Source: Gymnorhina tibicen (taxonomy: Eukaryota; Chordata; Aves; Passeriformes; Artamidae). Taken from it: a DNA stretch of 64,000 nucleotides. Both the position numbers and the translations under genes were made by a program. Below are positions 35,717 to 47,289 of the stretch, in pieces; position 1 is the stretch's first letter; every line of letters begins with the position of its first letter. Where the stretch lies: contig VXAZ01002491.1 in assembly GCA_013399875.1 (NCBI GenBank), positions 1 to 64,000 of the forward strand. Reading direction: 5' to 3'. The notes below the pieces were generated by a model. It saw only the letters and a list, made by a program, of their open reading frames with translations, was not told the origin of the DNA and searched no databases.

Positions 35717-38700
35717 AGTATTGCGGTATGAGAGTAATGACTACAATTTAAGCAGCTATGAATTGTGCATTAGAGAGCTCTAGAACTGAATATTGCTCAC
35801 AATGAAATTTAGATTGCATTTCTTCTGCATCTAGCTGTTTATAAATAACACTGCAGTTACAGCCACAATAGTCATTTTTGTCACCAATTTCTTATTGCCA
35901 CTGACAATAGAAATAAAAGATCTAGCTAGCTGATGGCCACTGCAATAAATGGAGTTTAGAATACTCTTTATTAGACTCAAATTTCACTAGAAATGGAAAC
36001 AAAACCCTAGATACAAGCTCAGCATGAAGTGAAATTGCCTTGAAAATTTAAGCAAACATTTAGCAGCTAGCATCTCTTTCCATAGCTGGTAGTTAAAAAA
36101 AAAAATACATGTCTCCTTGAACTCTGTCATATAAATTGGGATTTTGATACAAATTTCTGGCTTGGACCTAATTCTCAATTTAACTGGCAACTGTATTTAG
36201 ATGCAGAAGAATATGTAGTTTAATATGCATTGTAGTAGCCTCCAAAACCTGTTGGATCCTGAACACACAAGTACTTGCACAAGTCTGCAGTAAACTCTAC
36301 ATCTTTCAGTGACTTGTAATGCACCCTGTGCTTGCATCCATGGTGCAACAACCCCCTCTGACCATGCGTGCTGCTGGCATCCTTTATTTACAGTTAGCTT
36401 GTGAGACTGATCTTCCTGTGAATAAGGGATAGATAAAGACAGTCCTGCTTGTGGCTTTGATATTTTTGCAACTCAACAGCATGACAGAGCCCACCAGCAA
36501 TCCTCTTTGATCCTAGCAGGTCTTCCTAGAGGGTTGGAACTCAGATCTGGCACCTTTCTGTGTGTTTTACTATGTGTGGACATGAAATCTGTGAGGGCAT
36601 CTCTCAGCAACATCCGAGCAGGTTAAGATGCCCATGCTGCTGTAGTCACTGTCATGTCCCTGCTGCATTTTATAGGTGAGCAGGGGCTGTCCTTTACCCC
36701 AGGGATGGTGATGCTGGAGCCACAGGTGGAAGAGGCAGCCACATTTGCAGTGGGAGCCTACTGGTCTCCAGTGCTCTTCCTCCAGCCCAGGCGCCACACA
36801 CACGTGCCCAGAAATTCTCTGCTTCTCAGAAATGCTTCCTCTAAGAAATGCAGCACTACCCAAGTGGTAGGAGAAGAATGCAACAACATCTTTTCTTTGT
36901 ATATATTTAAAATACCTTCTATTGTTCTACACTTGAGCCATTGCCTTCTTATTTCTCACAGTTCTTACAGCAGCAATGACTCCTCAAGACAGGGTTTCAA
37001 AGAGGGAAAAGGAGTGTGTTGAGGCAGAGGGTGGGGTTAGTAAAGCCTGCCTAGGAGGTGACACTAAGAAATGCAAAGAAGCAGACATGGGCAGTGCTGT
37101 ATGATGTGGGTTGGCTCAACTAAATGGAAATGAGTATCCATTACATTTTTATAAACCAGGCAAAAATAATCAGAGGTAGAGATAAACTAGCTTGAGTGTG
37201 AATACAAGCTCTGCTGCATGCTCCTCCGTGATAATGGGGTAAGTTACAGATGTAGAGAATTTGTTTTCTGTGAATTAGCTGGCGTAGCTGAGTATGCAAG
37301 ATTTTAAAACATACCCTGGTTTTTAGTGGCCCTCACAGAGAATGAGTAAGGGATCTAAAAGATCAATGGGAAAAAAAGAGACAGGCTGAAATAGCAACAA
37401 AGAAGCAAATTAATAATTTCTGTGCACGAGGGACTCTCCTGTGGTTTTTTTGCAAGCATCCCTAACACTGTTTTCTGCTCCTCTGACCCTTTCTTACCGC
37501 TTTGTAACTTTACAGAGGTACAGATATGACAACTGGCTAATGCCTGAGAAGAAGCAAGGGAAATAAGCATCCCTGTGATGCCAAAAAGCATAAGACCATG
37601 AGTAATGGAAAAACTAGTTTTATGTGACAACTGGTGAGGATTTACCTTGGAAAAAGGCATACTCAGTCTGAAAACTTACACCTTGAAATTGGTTGTAATT
37701 GAAAGCCACTACAGTAGAGCAAATTGGAAACCTTTTAAATAGTGGCTAAAATACTTTAACTGAGACCGGAGTATTAGCTTCAGTCCGAGAATAAATATTT
37801 TGAGTCAAGAATTTTTTGATAGAAATCTATAATTACCTTTGCAATATTGCTGGTATCCATCTACTTAGCAAAGACTCTGACTTTATTAGCTATTTAATCA
37901 TCTGAAATACTCTATTACCAAATGCTTAGGGAGAACAATGTCCTTGTCAGATTCTGCAGCTGTTGGGTTGTGTGTTTAATAACCTGTTATATTTCAGACC
38001 CTGAAAAATTAGTCACTAAAACGTCTCTTCTTTTAATCTATCCCCAGTTTAAAGACATGGTCAAACTAAATCTTTTTTGAAGCCAGCTTAACAGAATTTT
38101 AGTCCTCACCTAAGATTTAGATTGCCTCAAATTCTCTGTCAGCAAATCTGTGTTCCTCAAAAATGTTTGAAAAGTTGTTATTTTAAGGTCATGTCCTTGT
38201 GTGTGTGGCAGCCAGGGGGGACTCTGCTCCAACTGCAGCAGGAGCAAGGATGAGGAAGTCCTGGTGCTGTTCTTCCAGAGCTGCGGCACCGACCCATGAT
38301 CTGGCCAGTGATCCTATCCCATGATAAACCTCCAAACTGCCAAGAAAATTATAAGGCCACTCCTGCCAGTGAGGATGCAGCCTTGGTGTAAGTGGGAGTG
38401 ATTAACTCCTAGTCCCTCTCCTCCTTTTTCCATGAGGTTGTCTGCTGGAGGCAGCCTCCTCAAGAAATCTTTCTGTGACCTGGGGGAATATTATTGTATG
38501 TACTCTGCCCATCACCATGTCTTTTCTCCAAGAGACACTATGGGGACAGAATGACTACGGGAAAGTCTCCAGAAATTTGTCAGGGCTTAGACAGTATGCA
38601 AAAATGTTAGCGACCTTGTACCTGGTTCTCCTGGTAGAGCTGCACCCATTAGTAAATCCCACATCTCTTTTCTGCACGTGACGTGTCTGTGGCCAAGTCA

Positions 38701-39482
38701 GTTAAGCAGGCCAGGCTTTGCCAGCTGTGTTATTCATCCAACAGCTCCAGGGCTGTCACTGTTAACAACTTGTAAAGCCAAGATAGCCACGAAAAGCCTT
38801 CTGGGGAGCCCAAGCCTTGTAGGCCATTGCAGTAAAGAAAGAGAAACGCTGGGATCCAGAACAGAGAGGGCAAGTCATGCTAGTCTTCATTGAAAACGTT
38901 GATTTATACAGCTGAGAAATGAAATTACCTAGTATCTAGTTTGTTCCTCTGCCACCAGCATTCTCTCCTTTGCATTTCTTTGCTGTGAGGTCAGTCTGTA
39001 TCATCTCCCCCACACTGTATCATCTCCCTCCACTGCTCATCCCAGATGAAGCTAGCTGAAAGGCACAGAACACAAGGGAAACAGACTGCAAACCAAAACT
39101 GCTTAGTGGGTTTCTCAAGCTTTAGGACTCCAGGGACAAGAGACTTGGCTTACAGTTGGCCAGTGAAGGTTCTGCAGCTGCCTGGAGGTGGGAAAACAAA
39201 ACAGTGTCATTATTTTTACTTTGTTAATGAGACATCAGGGTGGGTCTCTACAGCTGGAAAGACAAAGGGCAAATGGAAGTCAGGGCTATTACACAGATTC
39301 AACAGATGTCTCCTAGCCTTCCTGGAGATGATGGTAATGAGAGCAAACTGTTCCTAGCCCTGCCCATAGTGAAGGCTTTCTATGGTGGGAGGACTCTGCA
39401 GTACAGTGACTGAACAGACAGACAGATGGCTTCACAGCCCCACTTTGCTCCAAACTCACTTGAAGGTTGGGGACAGAAGATG
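35717..39482. other. Unique non-coding DNA
   Basis: No gene or interspersed repeat was recognised. Frames of 122 codons (36654-37022, plus) and 101 codons (37355-37660, minus) lack domains. The latter contains a 46-bp segment at 37498-37543 bounded by splice-like CTTCTTCTCAG and GTAAGA, which is probably fortuitous. Confidence 0.5.
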
Positions 39483-39512
39483 ACAACAACAACAACAACA
39501 ACAAAAAAAAAA
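39483..39512. repeat. (ACA)n microsatellite ending in poly(A)
   Basis: About seven ACA units run into ten A. It is a simple repeat. Confidence 0.93.
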
Positions 39513-40698
39513 CAGGTAGAAGTAGAAATGTAGAAAGAAGAAAGAGGAACAAAAGTGCAGATTCACTTAACCACAGTCAGATGAGCATGAGTCGCAGGGT
39601 ACTACACAAGTAGGTTTCAAGGAGAGATTTTGAAGATGTGATTTTGAAGACTGTTACTATGTTAGCTATGTTAAAAGTTAAAATTTAACTATATTTAACT
39701 ATTTTAACTATAATAAAAGCTTTGTTTAAAGTTTACTGTGTTAACTTTAAGTATGATGGAAAGAAAAGCAAGAGAGGCAGGTGTTAGTCTGGAAGTTGAA
39801 TCTGCCACTATTAACTGGGAAAAGTGAGGCATATTCAGTCTCACAGTTGTAAGTTTTGACAGAAAAGATGAGCTCAGAGAGGGGAGGACCACAAGTTTGT
39901 GTCCATGAGGAGGATAAGAGAGGATGGCAATTTGATCTCCTGGAACCAGGTTGCAAAGAGCTGTGTTTTGTATGGATTTAAATGAGGTGGCTCAGAGTGT
40001 GCCTGAATAGCACAAGGAGGATGGAATGCTGGCCTAACATTGCCAGGATCTGACCTTCATAGAGCAAGATAAAAGCATTGGCAGCCTAGAGAGAGCATCT
40101 TTGTGCTGGTGCTTCATGGGCTGTTGCACTGTCACAGCAGTAAAACGAAGGACAAGAATCTCCAAGCAATGTTTTAGTGGCACTGCATCTAATGCTAAGC
40201 ATGTCAGTAGCCCATTTACATCAAAATGAAGTGCAGTCAAAATTATTATAATTACTTTTTTTTAGGAAGACTGATGTGCTTTTTGCCTTTAGGCAGTGTC
40301 CAGCTTTCCTAAGTCTGGTCCCTGCACATTTCAAAGAGTCTGGCCTTCCAATTTCTTGAACACTTTTTCTCCTTTTTTTCCTCTGGATCATTTTCTGTGC
40401 TGGTCTCTCTCAGTGCCTAATGCACGTGCTATCATACTGACTATGGCATATTCTCTGAATTCAAAGTCTTCTTTAAAGCATTTTACTTCCGGGTAGCTCT
40501 CCAAGGAAAACTGCCTCATGTGCTGCTGTCTGTTTCATTTATGCCAAAGCATATCCTTGCTCAGGTTCAAGCACATCTGTTTCACATCTCTTTATTTGAT
40601 GTAATTTCTCAGCCCTTCCTGCTTTTCTCCTTCCTGCTTCATTGTTTTAATTCTCTGCGTTCATCTGATTTACTGTGTAATCTGTGCCAAAGCTATTT
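39513..40698. other. Unique DNA with an AT-rich TTAACT-repetitive stretch
   Basis: At 39661-39750 the motif TTAACT/TTTAAC recurs several times in both orientations, giving a degenerate, locally self-complementary AT-rich stretch. The rest shows nothing recognisable. Confidence 0.5.
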
Positions 40699-40796
40699 GG
40701 CCCAATTCTCGTCCTAATTACGGAAATTTACTCCACAAAGATGGAGTGAGAGCAGTTATTCTGGTGTTGCCGATACACCAGGACCTGAATCTGGGA
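40699..40796. repeat. Foldback segment, possible ancient palindromic repeat
   Basis: Nested inverted repeats occur within about 100 bp: CCCAATTC (40701-40708) against GAATCTGGG (40787-40795), which pair except for one extra base; ACTCCA (40730-40735) with TGGAGT (40742-40747); and TGGTGT (40762-40767) with ACACCA (40775-40780). The order recalls a palindromic interspersed repeat common in reptile genomes, but I identify it from memory only and cannot name it. Confidence 0.3.
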
Positions 40797-42644
40797 TTGA
40801 TTTCTTTCTTGCAATAGCATGCGTGATTTTGGCAATACCATTGAATAATGAACCTGCTTTCATTTAGAGTACTCAATACCAAATGTAAAATTTAACAATG
40901 ATGAATTCTGAAAAAAAAATCCATTGTATTGTAATTGTCTGTCTACAAACAATGTCATCTGGCAAACAGAAGTCACTAGAGAAGCTCCTTACAATGCAGT
41001 CAGAACTGGGAACAAGATGGTTTTTTCCTGGTTGTGTAAGCCATTAAACCAATGTGGCATACAGCGTAGCCTTCAGAAGCCTACAGCAGGGAAGGCTTTA
41101 AAGACTACATTTATTTTGAAACACTTAAAAATATTTTGAAAGTTCTAATCTCAGGAATAAGGAGGAAGCCTGGAAGTTGTGAAGGTACAGGGAGGAATAG
41201 CATAAATAATTCAGTTCATCAAAGATAAAATATTTTTCCATCAATACAGCTTGACTCTGCCCTCATGCTTCTTTTTTCTCCAAGCATCACACTTTGGCTG
41301 AAAAGACAGCATGGCTTCTTGCCAGATACAATGGTTTAAAGATATTTCTACGCTTATTTGATTTGCTTTGAATGGACAGAACTGCTGGGTTTTTCACCAT
41401 CAGCTCCTCACATTCCTGCAACAAATCTTTTCTGTTACGCTCTGGGTCTCCCAAACTCCTTGCCTCTGCAGGTTAGGGGACACTGAAAAAATGTGTAACC
41501 CTAGAGTGTGATGACAGCTTTTGCAAAGCATGTTGTTGACTTGTACAGATTCTAGCAATAGATGGGGTCTGTCAGGGAATTTAGCCATGCACCCAGACGC
41601 TGCCTGGGAATGCTGGCTGGGGAAGCAGTTCCCCGGCCAGTGATCCTTGTGGATGTCTGAGCTAACTCACAGGTGAGAGGGAGAGTCTCCAGAACTGTCA
41701 AAATCCCCTGCATGAGATACCCACACAGCTTTCCTCCATAAGACAGAGGGGAAAAAGAGAGGAGACACAAGTAAGTGTCTCTAGGCATCAGTAAAAGGAC
41801 AAAGAAATAGTTTTGCTGAAGCCTGGTTGCCAGTTGGTGCCCTCAGTGCAGCCTGAGGATGGGAAACACCCACCGACTGTGTGTGTATGTTTTTGTGCAG
41901 CTGCACCTTGGTGGCTGCCTGTGATGTGTGGCTCAATCCTTTTCCCGGCCACATCGCTGTCAGGAGGTGACATCAATAAAGGAAATCAGCTGTGAACTGA
42001 CACGGATATAGCACTGACACATATTAGAAATATTTCAAAGCCATTCAGCGTCTCCTCTTTTCTGTAAGGATTCACTTCTTCTGGCCCTTCGTGGTCTCCC
42101 TGGCCTTGTCACATGTCTGTGAGCTACTGACATTTCATCTCTGAGTTATGACAAGAGTTATGGATTTGTGCAGTCCTGTTTTATGATGATGATTTATCAT
42201 TTGTATTACAGTCATGACTAGAGGCCTCAAGCAAGATCAGGGCCTCACAGTGCAAGTCACTATATAAACATGTATTAGGAGAGGGTCCTGCTCTGAACAA
42301 TCGCAAACAAAAGGTGGGAGGATGAACAGAAACACGGAGATGTGAAATGCAATACCCACTGTAACCTGAGGACAAGCACCAGGGCAGGGAGCAGCAGTGT
42401 TCCTGTCCCCTGGCTCCTCCCTGCCCACGTCCACACCAGGCTCTGCCACCTGCTACTCCTCCCCATGTCCTCCTCTCCCGGGGCTGTGAAGGGGCTGGCA
42501 CCTTCCTGCCTCACCACATCTCTGCACAGGAGACACATCTCCACCTCCCCCACTGGGTGCTGCAGCTGCATTGCTCCCAGGCCGCTGCTCCATCACTGCT
42601 GCTGCTGCAGCACTTCCAAAATTATTAAACTTCCATTATTTCCG
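40797..42644. other. Unique non-coding DNA
   Basis: Only short frames of up to 106 codons. The GC-rich stretch 42340-42610 carries three overlapping frames on both strands, and so supports none. Nothing else was recognised. Confidence 0.5.
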
Positions 42645-42937
42645 TAGAAACATAGAATTAAGGTTGGAAAAGACCTCTAAGATCATCAGGTCCAACTGTT
42701 AATCCAGCACCACTGTGCTCACCACTGAACCACATCCCCAAGTGCCACATCCACATTTTTTTTGGATCCTTACAGGGATGGTGATTCCACCACTTCCCTG
42801 AGCAGCCTGTTCCAGCGCTTGACCATCCTGTCAGTGAAGATTTTTTTCCCTCATAGCCAATCTAAGTCTTCCCTGGTGCAACTTGAGGTCATTTCCTAAC
42901 ATCCTGTCACTTGTTACCCTGGGAGGAGAGAGTGTTT
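42645..42937 (-). mobile_element. CR1 LINE 3' end, minus strand
   Basis: It starts with the CR1 terminus (GAAACATAGAATTAAGGTTGG) and follows the CR1 3' region in complement: AGATCATCAGGTCCAACTG, then GGGATGGTGATTCCACCACTT, AGCAGCCTGTTCCAGCGCTT and GAGGTCATTTCCTAACATCC, to about 42937. About 290 bp, well conserved. The 5' truncation lies in the region encoding the last ORF2 residues. Confidence 0.94.
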
Positions 42938-44440
42938 TTTTCACCACTGAGCTGATAGTTGTCGCTACCAGCAGAGTTGTTGGTTATCACCTCCAAAGTG
43001 AGAGCAGATGGCTTCATTTCTCTTCAGAGCAAAATAAACAGGTAACTTTAAATGATTGTAATCTTATATATATAGATCTAAGTGCAAGACTGACAGTGTA
43101 CTAAACTGAAAGCACAGAGCCATACTGTGGGACAGCTGCATTCTATCTCCACTTATGAGGCTTAGATCTCACTTTTGGCTCTACGCAAACACTGTCCTTG
43201 CTTTGCCTCTGCAGTACTTAGGGGACAATTGGAGGGTAACATTTTTCCTCCTTTTTTAATTGTTATTGCACTTGGCATTATGACCAGAGCTGTTCTCTAC
43301 ATATAAAAATGCAGCTCACAGAGCTTAACCTCAAAGATGGGTGTGTGGACTAGCATCAGCCCTGGGTTTATATGAATAATACATTGAACAATGCTTTGAA
43401 AATGCTGTAGACCTAACACTCCTGTGAGTGCAAAACTATACAGAGAAGAAAAACAAGATGCAGGTTTGGTCTGAAGATTTTCAAAGAGGAAAAAACCAGG
43501 ATGTGCTTATGAAAAAACTTTGTTATGCCCTTTAGGAAAACAGGGAAAGAAAAACACTGAGAGTTGCTCTGCCTCACGCTGCTCATAGGAGCACCAGTGC
43601 AGCAGTCAAGAGTAGGCAGACACGCTGAGATGGCATTAGTGTGACAAGTAGGTAGTAAATTGAGGAGTTCTATTGGGCTTACAATGCGGGCTTATAGGAG
43701 ACTCTGATGCTGGCTAGACTCCAAAGCCTGCTAGAAAGAGCAGAAGATGCTGCTCCCAAAGAACCTGGAAAGTGTGGCTTGCATGTAAGGGCAATGGAAA
43801 CATTGCACCGGCAAGGCCACTGCCAAAGAATGGAGGGCAACCTGTCCTTCATCGAGCTTTTGTAACAAGGAGCTCGACAGAGAACGGCACAACTTGTAGC
43901 TCCAGGCAGATATCTGTCTTGCAACATCTGAGCCAACTTTTGGAGCTTTCATGACAGAAAGTGCTCACTCCAGCCAATATATCCTCCATCCACTTAATAA
44001 TAACCCTGTAACTGTGGCAGGTGGCACCAGGCAGACATTTTCTACGTACTCAATTAATCTTCAGCGTAGCTCGAGCAAAGACCTGCATCGCAAACACATC
44101 ACGGAGTGTTTGCAAGACATAGGAATTCCTCTTTTCCTCTCAGAACCAGGGAGGGTCCAGCCTTCCTAGCCCACCTGCATCTTTGCCAGGCGTGCTCCAC
44201 AATTTGCTCTGTGTGTCTGTCTAATTCCTTTCTTCGTAACACAGTTCAGCCTATGTTGATTATATCTGCATGATATAGTCACCATGTAATGCCACAAGGA
44301 ATGGAAACTTCTCCCACAAATTTGTTTATAAGGAGACTTTTACCACTTAAATCTTTTGCATGCATGCAAATAATGTCACAGAAAGCAATCTGTGATGTCA
44401 TCCCTAGTAGGACCTCTGCTGCTTTTTAATTCATCCCCAT
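42938..44440. other. Unique non-coding DNA
   Basis: Short frames only; nothing recognised. Confidence 0.5.
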
Positions 44441-44472
44441 CCTTTTTTTTCCTTTTTTTTCTTTTTCTTTTT
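44441..44472. repeat. T-rich pure polypyrimidine run
   Basis: Thirty-two consecutive pyrimidines, mostly T, are followed by a TTTAATTTAATTTTTATAATTTTT AT-rich tail to about 44500. It is low-complexity DNA. Confidence 0.9.
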
Positions 44473-47106
44473 AATTTAATTTTTATAATTTTTATTCCTT
44501 CTATGAAATAGACACAGAAGTGGTGCTGACCTTCCTCACAGTCAGTCCAACCATTGCCCTCGTGCCTCAGCACACATATCACACGTGTCACGTGCTGCTC
44601 TGTGCACTGACCAAGAAGCCGCCCCAGCCCAAAACAAATCATCAAACAAATGCACTTTCACCAGACAGCCACTTTTATGCCTTGTCTGTGTGAGACAGCT
44701 ACTGGCAATCCAGCAGTTCAGGCTGGTTTTCCTTTCCCTTTGTTGTCAGAGATATGAGGCTGTTGTAAGCTTCTTCAAGGGTGAGATGCAAAGCAAGTAG
44801 GACACATAATTTTATGGCACCGGGCTTTGCTACTTCCACTTCTCAGTGACAAAATCTGGTTCTGATATGACATGTGGTTTGTAAAGCAGCTTGTCATCAT
44901 GTTCCTTCAGGAAACGTGGTGGAGCTGAGCTGCCACTGGGGCTCCCTTTCCGTTTCTGAAGCTCAGACACCCAGTCTGCCATGAGAACTCCCTCCTGAAA
45001 ATGCATGGTAAATACACCAACAGCATGAAGAGGTTTGGGGGTCAAATCAGCATAATTTATTTTTGTGGAGACACACCCCCATAAAAATCCTGGCAGCTGC
45101 ACTTCCCTTGGGCTGTTGGTATTTACCAACCAACCTCAGGCTACAGTGTCAGCCAGCGGTGCCTTGCAGGCTGGATCACAGCTGACTCACCGACTGCAGT
45201 GGCACTGCAGGACTAAACATTATACCTGGGAGGTGGAGATATGTTATTAAAGCCATAAAGATAACAACATTGCTCCTAAGTGGAGAAATTTAGTTCAGTG
45301 TATATTACTGTTAAATGGCAAAATTACTGTTGTAACAATATGGGGATGTAAATGTGATTGTGTATAACATCATGTAATCATTAAAATCCATATAAATGTT
45401 GCTCACTCAAATTAAACACATGCGACTACTGCTTGACACCTGAAACATTAGCATAATATTCATGCCATATGGCTGGCATTTTCTGTTTCTTACATGTCAC
45501 TCTTCATTCTTGTCAGCTGCTCACAAGAACTTGCCAGATAATATCTACAGCATTGCCAAAATCATCTAACAGCTGGTGTAGTACTGGTTAAACACTCCGT
45601 AATGTTTCAAACTTTAGTGCTCCATCTATGCACTAGAGAGCTGGTTCTTGGAGCAGATGTTTAAGCTTTGTTTTTAAATTAACTTCAGTCTGCTTTTGTG
45701 TCAGTGGTGTGTTTTTATGCTCCATCATGCTGCCGCCTTCTGTGAGATGAACAAGCTCAGCAGCATCCAGCCTTAAAACATATCAACTGTCGTGATAAAC
45801 TCTGTGTTAAAAATGCAGCTCAGAACACCTATTAGCAGAGTTGGTGATGTCTTACGTTTCCCTCTGTCCATGTGATTCTCCTTGCAGCATAGAGGTGTGC
45901 ATCTGCTCAATGTTCCAGATGCCACTAGGGCATCAGAAGGGCTGCTGGAGCCCTTCTCTGATTCAGAAATTGGCAGAGGGTCCTAATGCCCAAGTGAGAC
46001 TCCTGAGGGATCCAAATCACAAGGTGGACTTAAGCACTGCATGGGCATGGTTTAGGGCTATGCCTGCCCCAGCTGGGACTGGGCAGCAGGGTCTGTACTG
46101 GCACCCAGGCTTGCACCTGAAGTGGTCCCTAACCCCACCCTCAGCTCACAGGATTTGAGGCCAATGATGGATGACTGAGAACAGGTGACACATTTTTGCC
46201 CCTGTAAACACCCCTTAAAGCAGTCCTAATGACTGAATCAGGAATCCTCTAATGTCTTCTGCATGGAAATCGGTGTGAAATCTGCTCATGCTGAAATCCA
46301 TGTACTTGGATGATTTACATACTAAGATTTATGATGAGCCAGGCACATGAATGCTGCTGAATTAAACAAACATCCAATTTCATAACCAATCTGATTTTAT
46401 GGGAGCACATGCAGTTCCCTTGGGGCTGTGAGCTTAAAAGTCTGATTTACACCTTCAGAAAAGAGGACTCCACACATTTTTTCTTTTGCTCTTCTTTTCC
46501 TGGAGACAAGGAGTTATCTTACCTTTTGCTCTTTCAGGTTCTCCACCAATTGAAGACACTTCCCAGTTAAAACATGGGGTTGAATTTTGAGGAACTGTGA
46601 TAGAGGGCATTTATTGAGAAGGTGCTAGGACCTCTTAAGTGCTCAGATGGCTTTATAAGGACAAAAATGGGTAAAGAAGAGTGCTGGAGAGAGGTGACCT
46701 CTGCCCCACCAGAACTGGACAGTTTTATCCTGCTAGGCTGCTTTACCTCATGTAGACAATGAGGTAATGCATGTCCTTATTACATGGAGGCATTTTAATT
46801 TGGGCTACCTTTTGGCATAGGCCGTCCTTTCTGAGCCACAACTCCCCTGTTCTCGCTGCCATACAGGCACACAACAAAAAAGTGACAGCTGAGTGAATAA
46901 GCTTCCCATCTAATGTGAAGCAAGAAACAGAGGTATGGACAGGCAGAGAGTGTGGATAAATATCTAAGTTCATGCTACAGGCAGTGGTCTTAGCATGCCA
47001 TCACCAGCATCAGGCTATACACTCATTTTTGCCATGTGGGATGTATAAACACTAGATATTCAGACCGTGGCTCATGCCTCTCATTTTCCTCTTCCTGCAC
47101 ATGCAG
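44473..47106. other. Unique non-coding DNA; AT-rich enhancer-like stretch at 45283-45500
   Basis: No gene was recognised. The segment 45283-45500 is dense in ATTA/TAAT and ATATTCAT-like motifs and free of repeats, the texture of conserved non-coding elements, but conservation cannot be seen here. The frame at 45841-46158 (105 codons) lacks motifs. Confidence 0.4.
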
Positions 47107-47289
47107 ACCTGCCCAGATGGAAGAAGGGCTGGCAGAAGAGTTGTGGACTGCATATATCAAGAAGTAGATTTGCACTATTTTTATTCTTTGCAGACATTTC
47201 CGCCACTATACTGTATCCCTGGAAATTATCCATCTTGGATAATGGATGGAATTAGATTAGAAACAAGACAAGATGCAATTATTCACTGA
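47107..47289 (+). other. Candidate coding exon, unidentified protein
   Basis: A long pyrimidine tract ends in CCTCTTCCTGCACATGCAG at 47106 and is followed, exactly in frame, by 60 codons to a TGA at 47287-47289. The peptide is mixed-charge and cysteine/aromatic-rich (TCPDGRRAGRRVVDCIYQEV, then LHYFYSLQTFPPLYCIPGNY). A second acceptor-like TTATTCTTTGCAG lies inside it at about 47182-47194. No family was recognised. A downstream polyadenylation signal was not found, and chance is likely enough that this is only a lead. Confidence 0.18.

Noticed and set aside
37498..37543. 46-bp minus-strand segment with splice-like borders
   Set aside because: Good acceptor and GTAAGA donor, but very short. 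Such pairs are expected by chance, and there is no other support.
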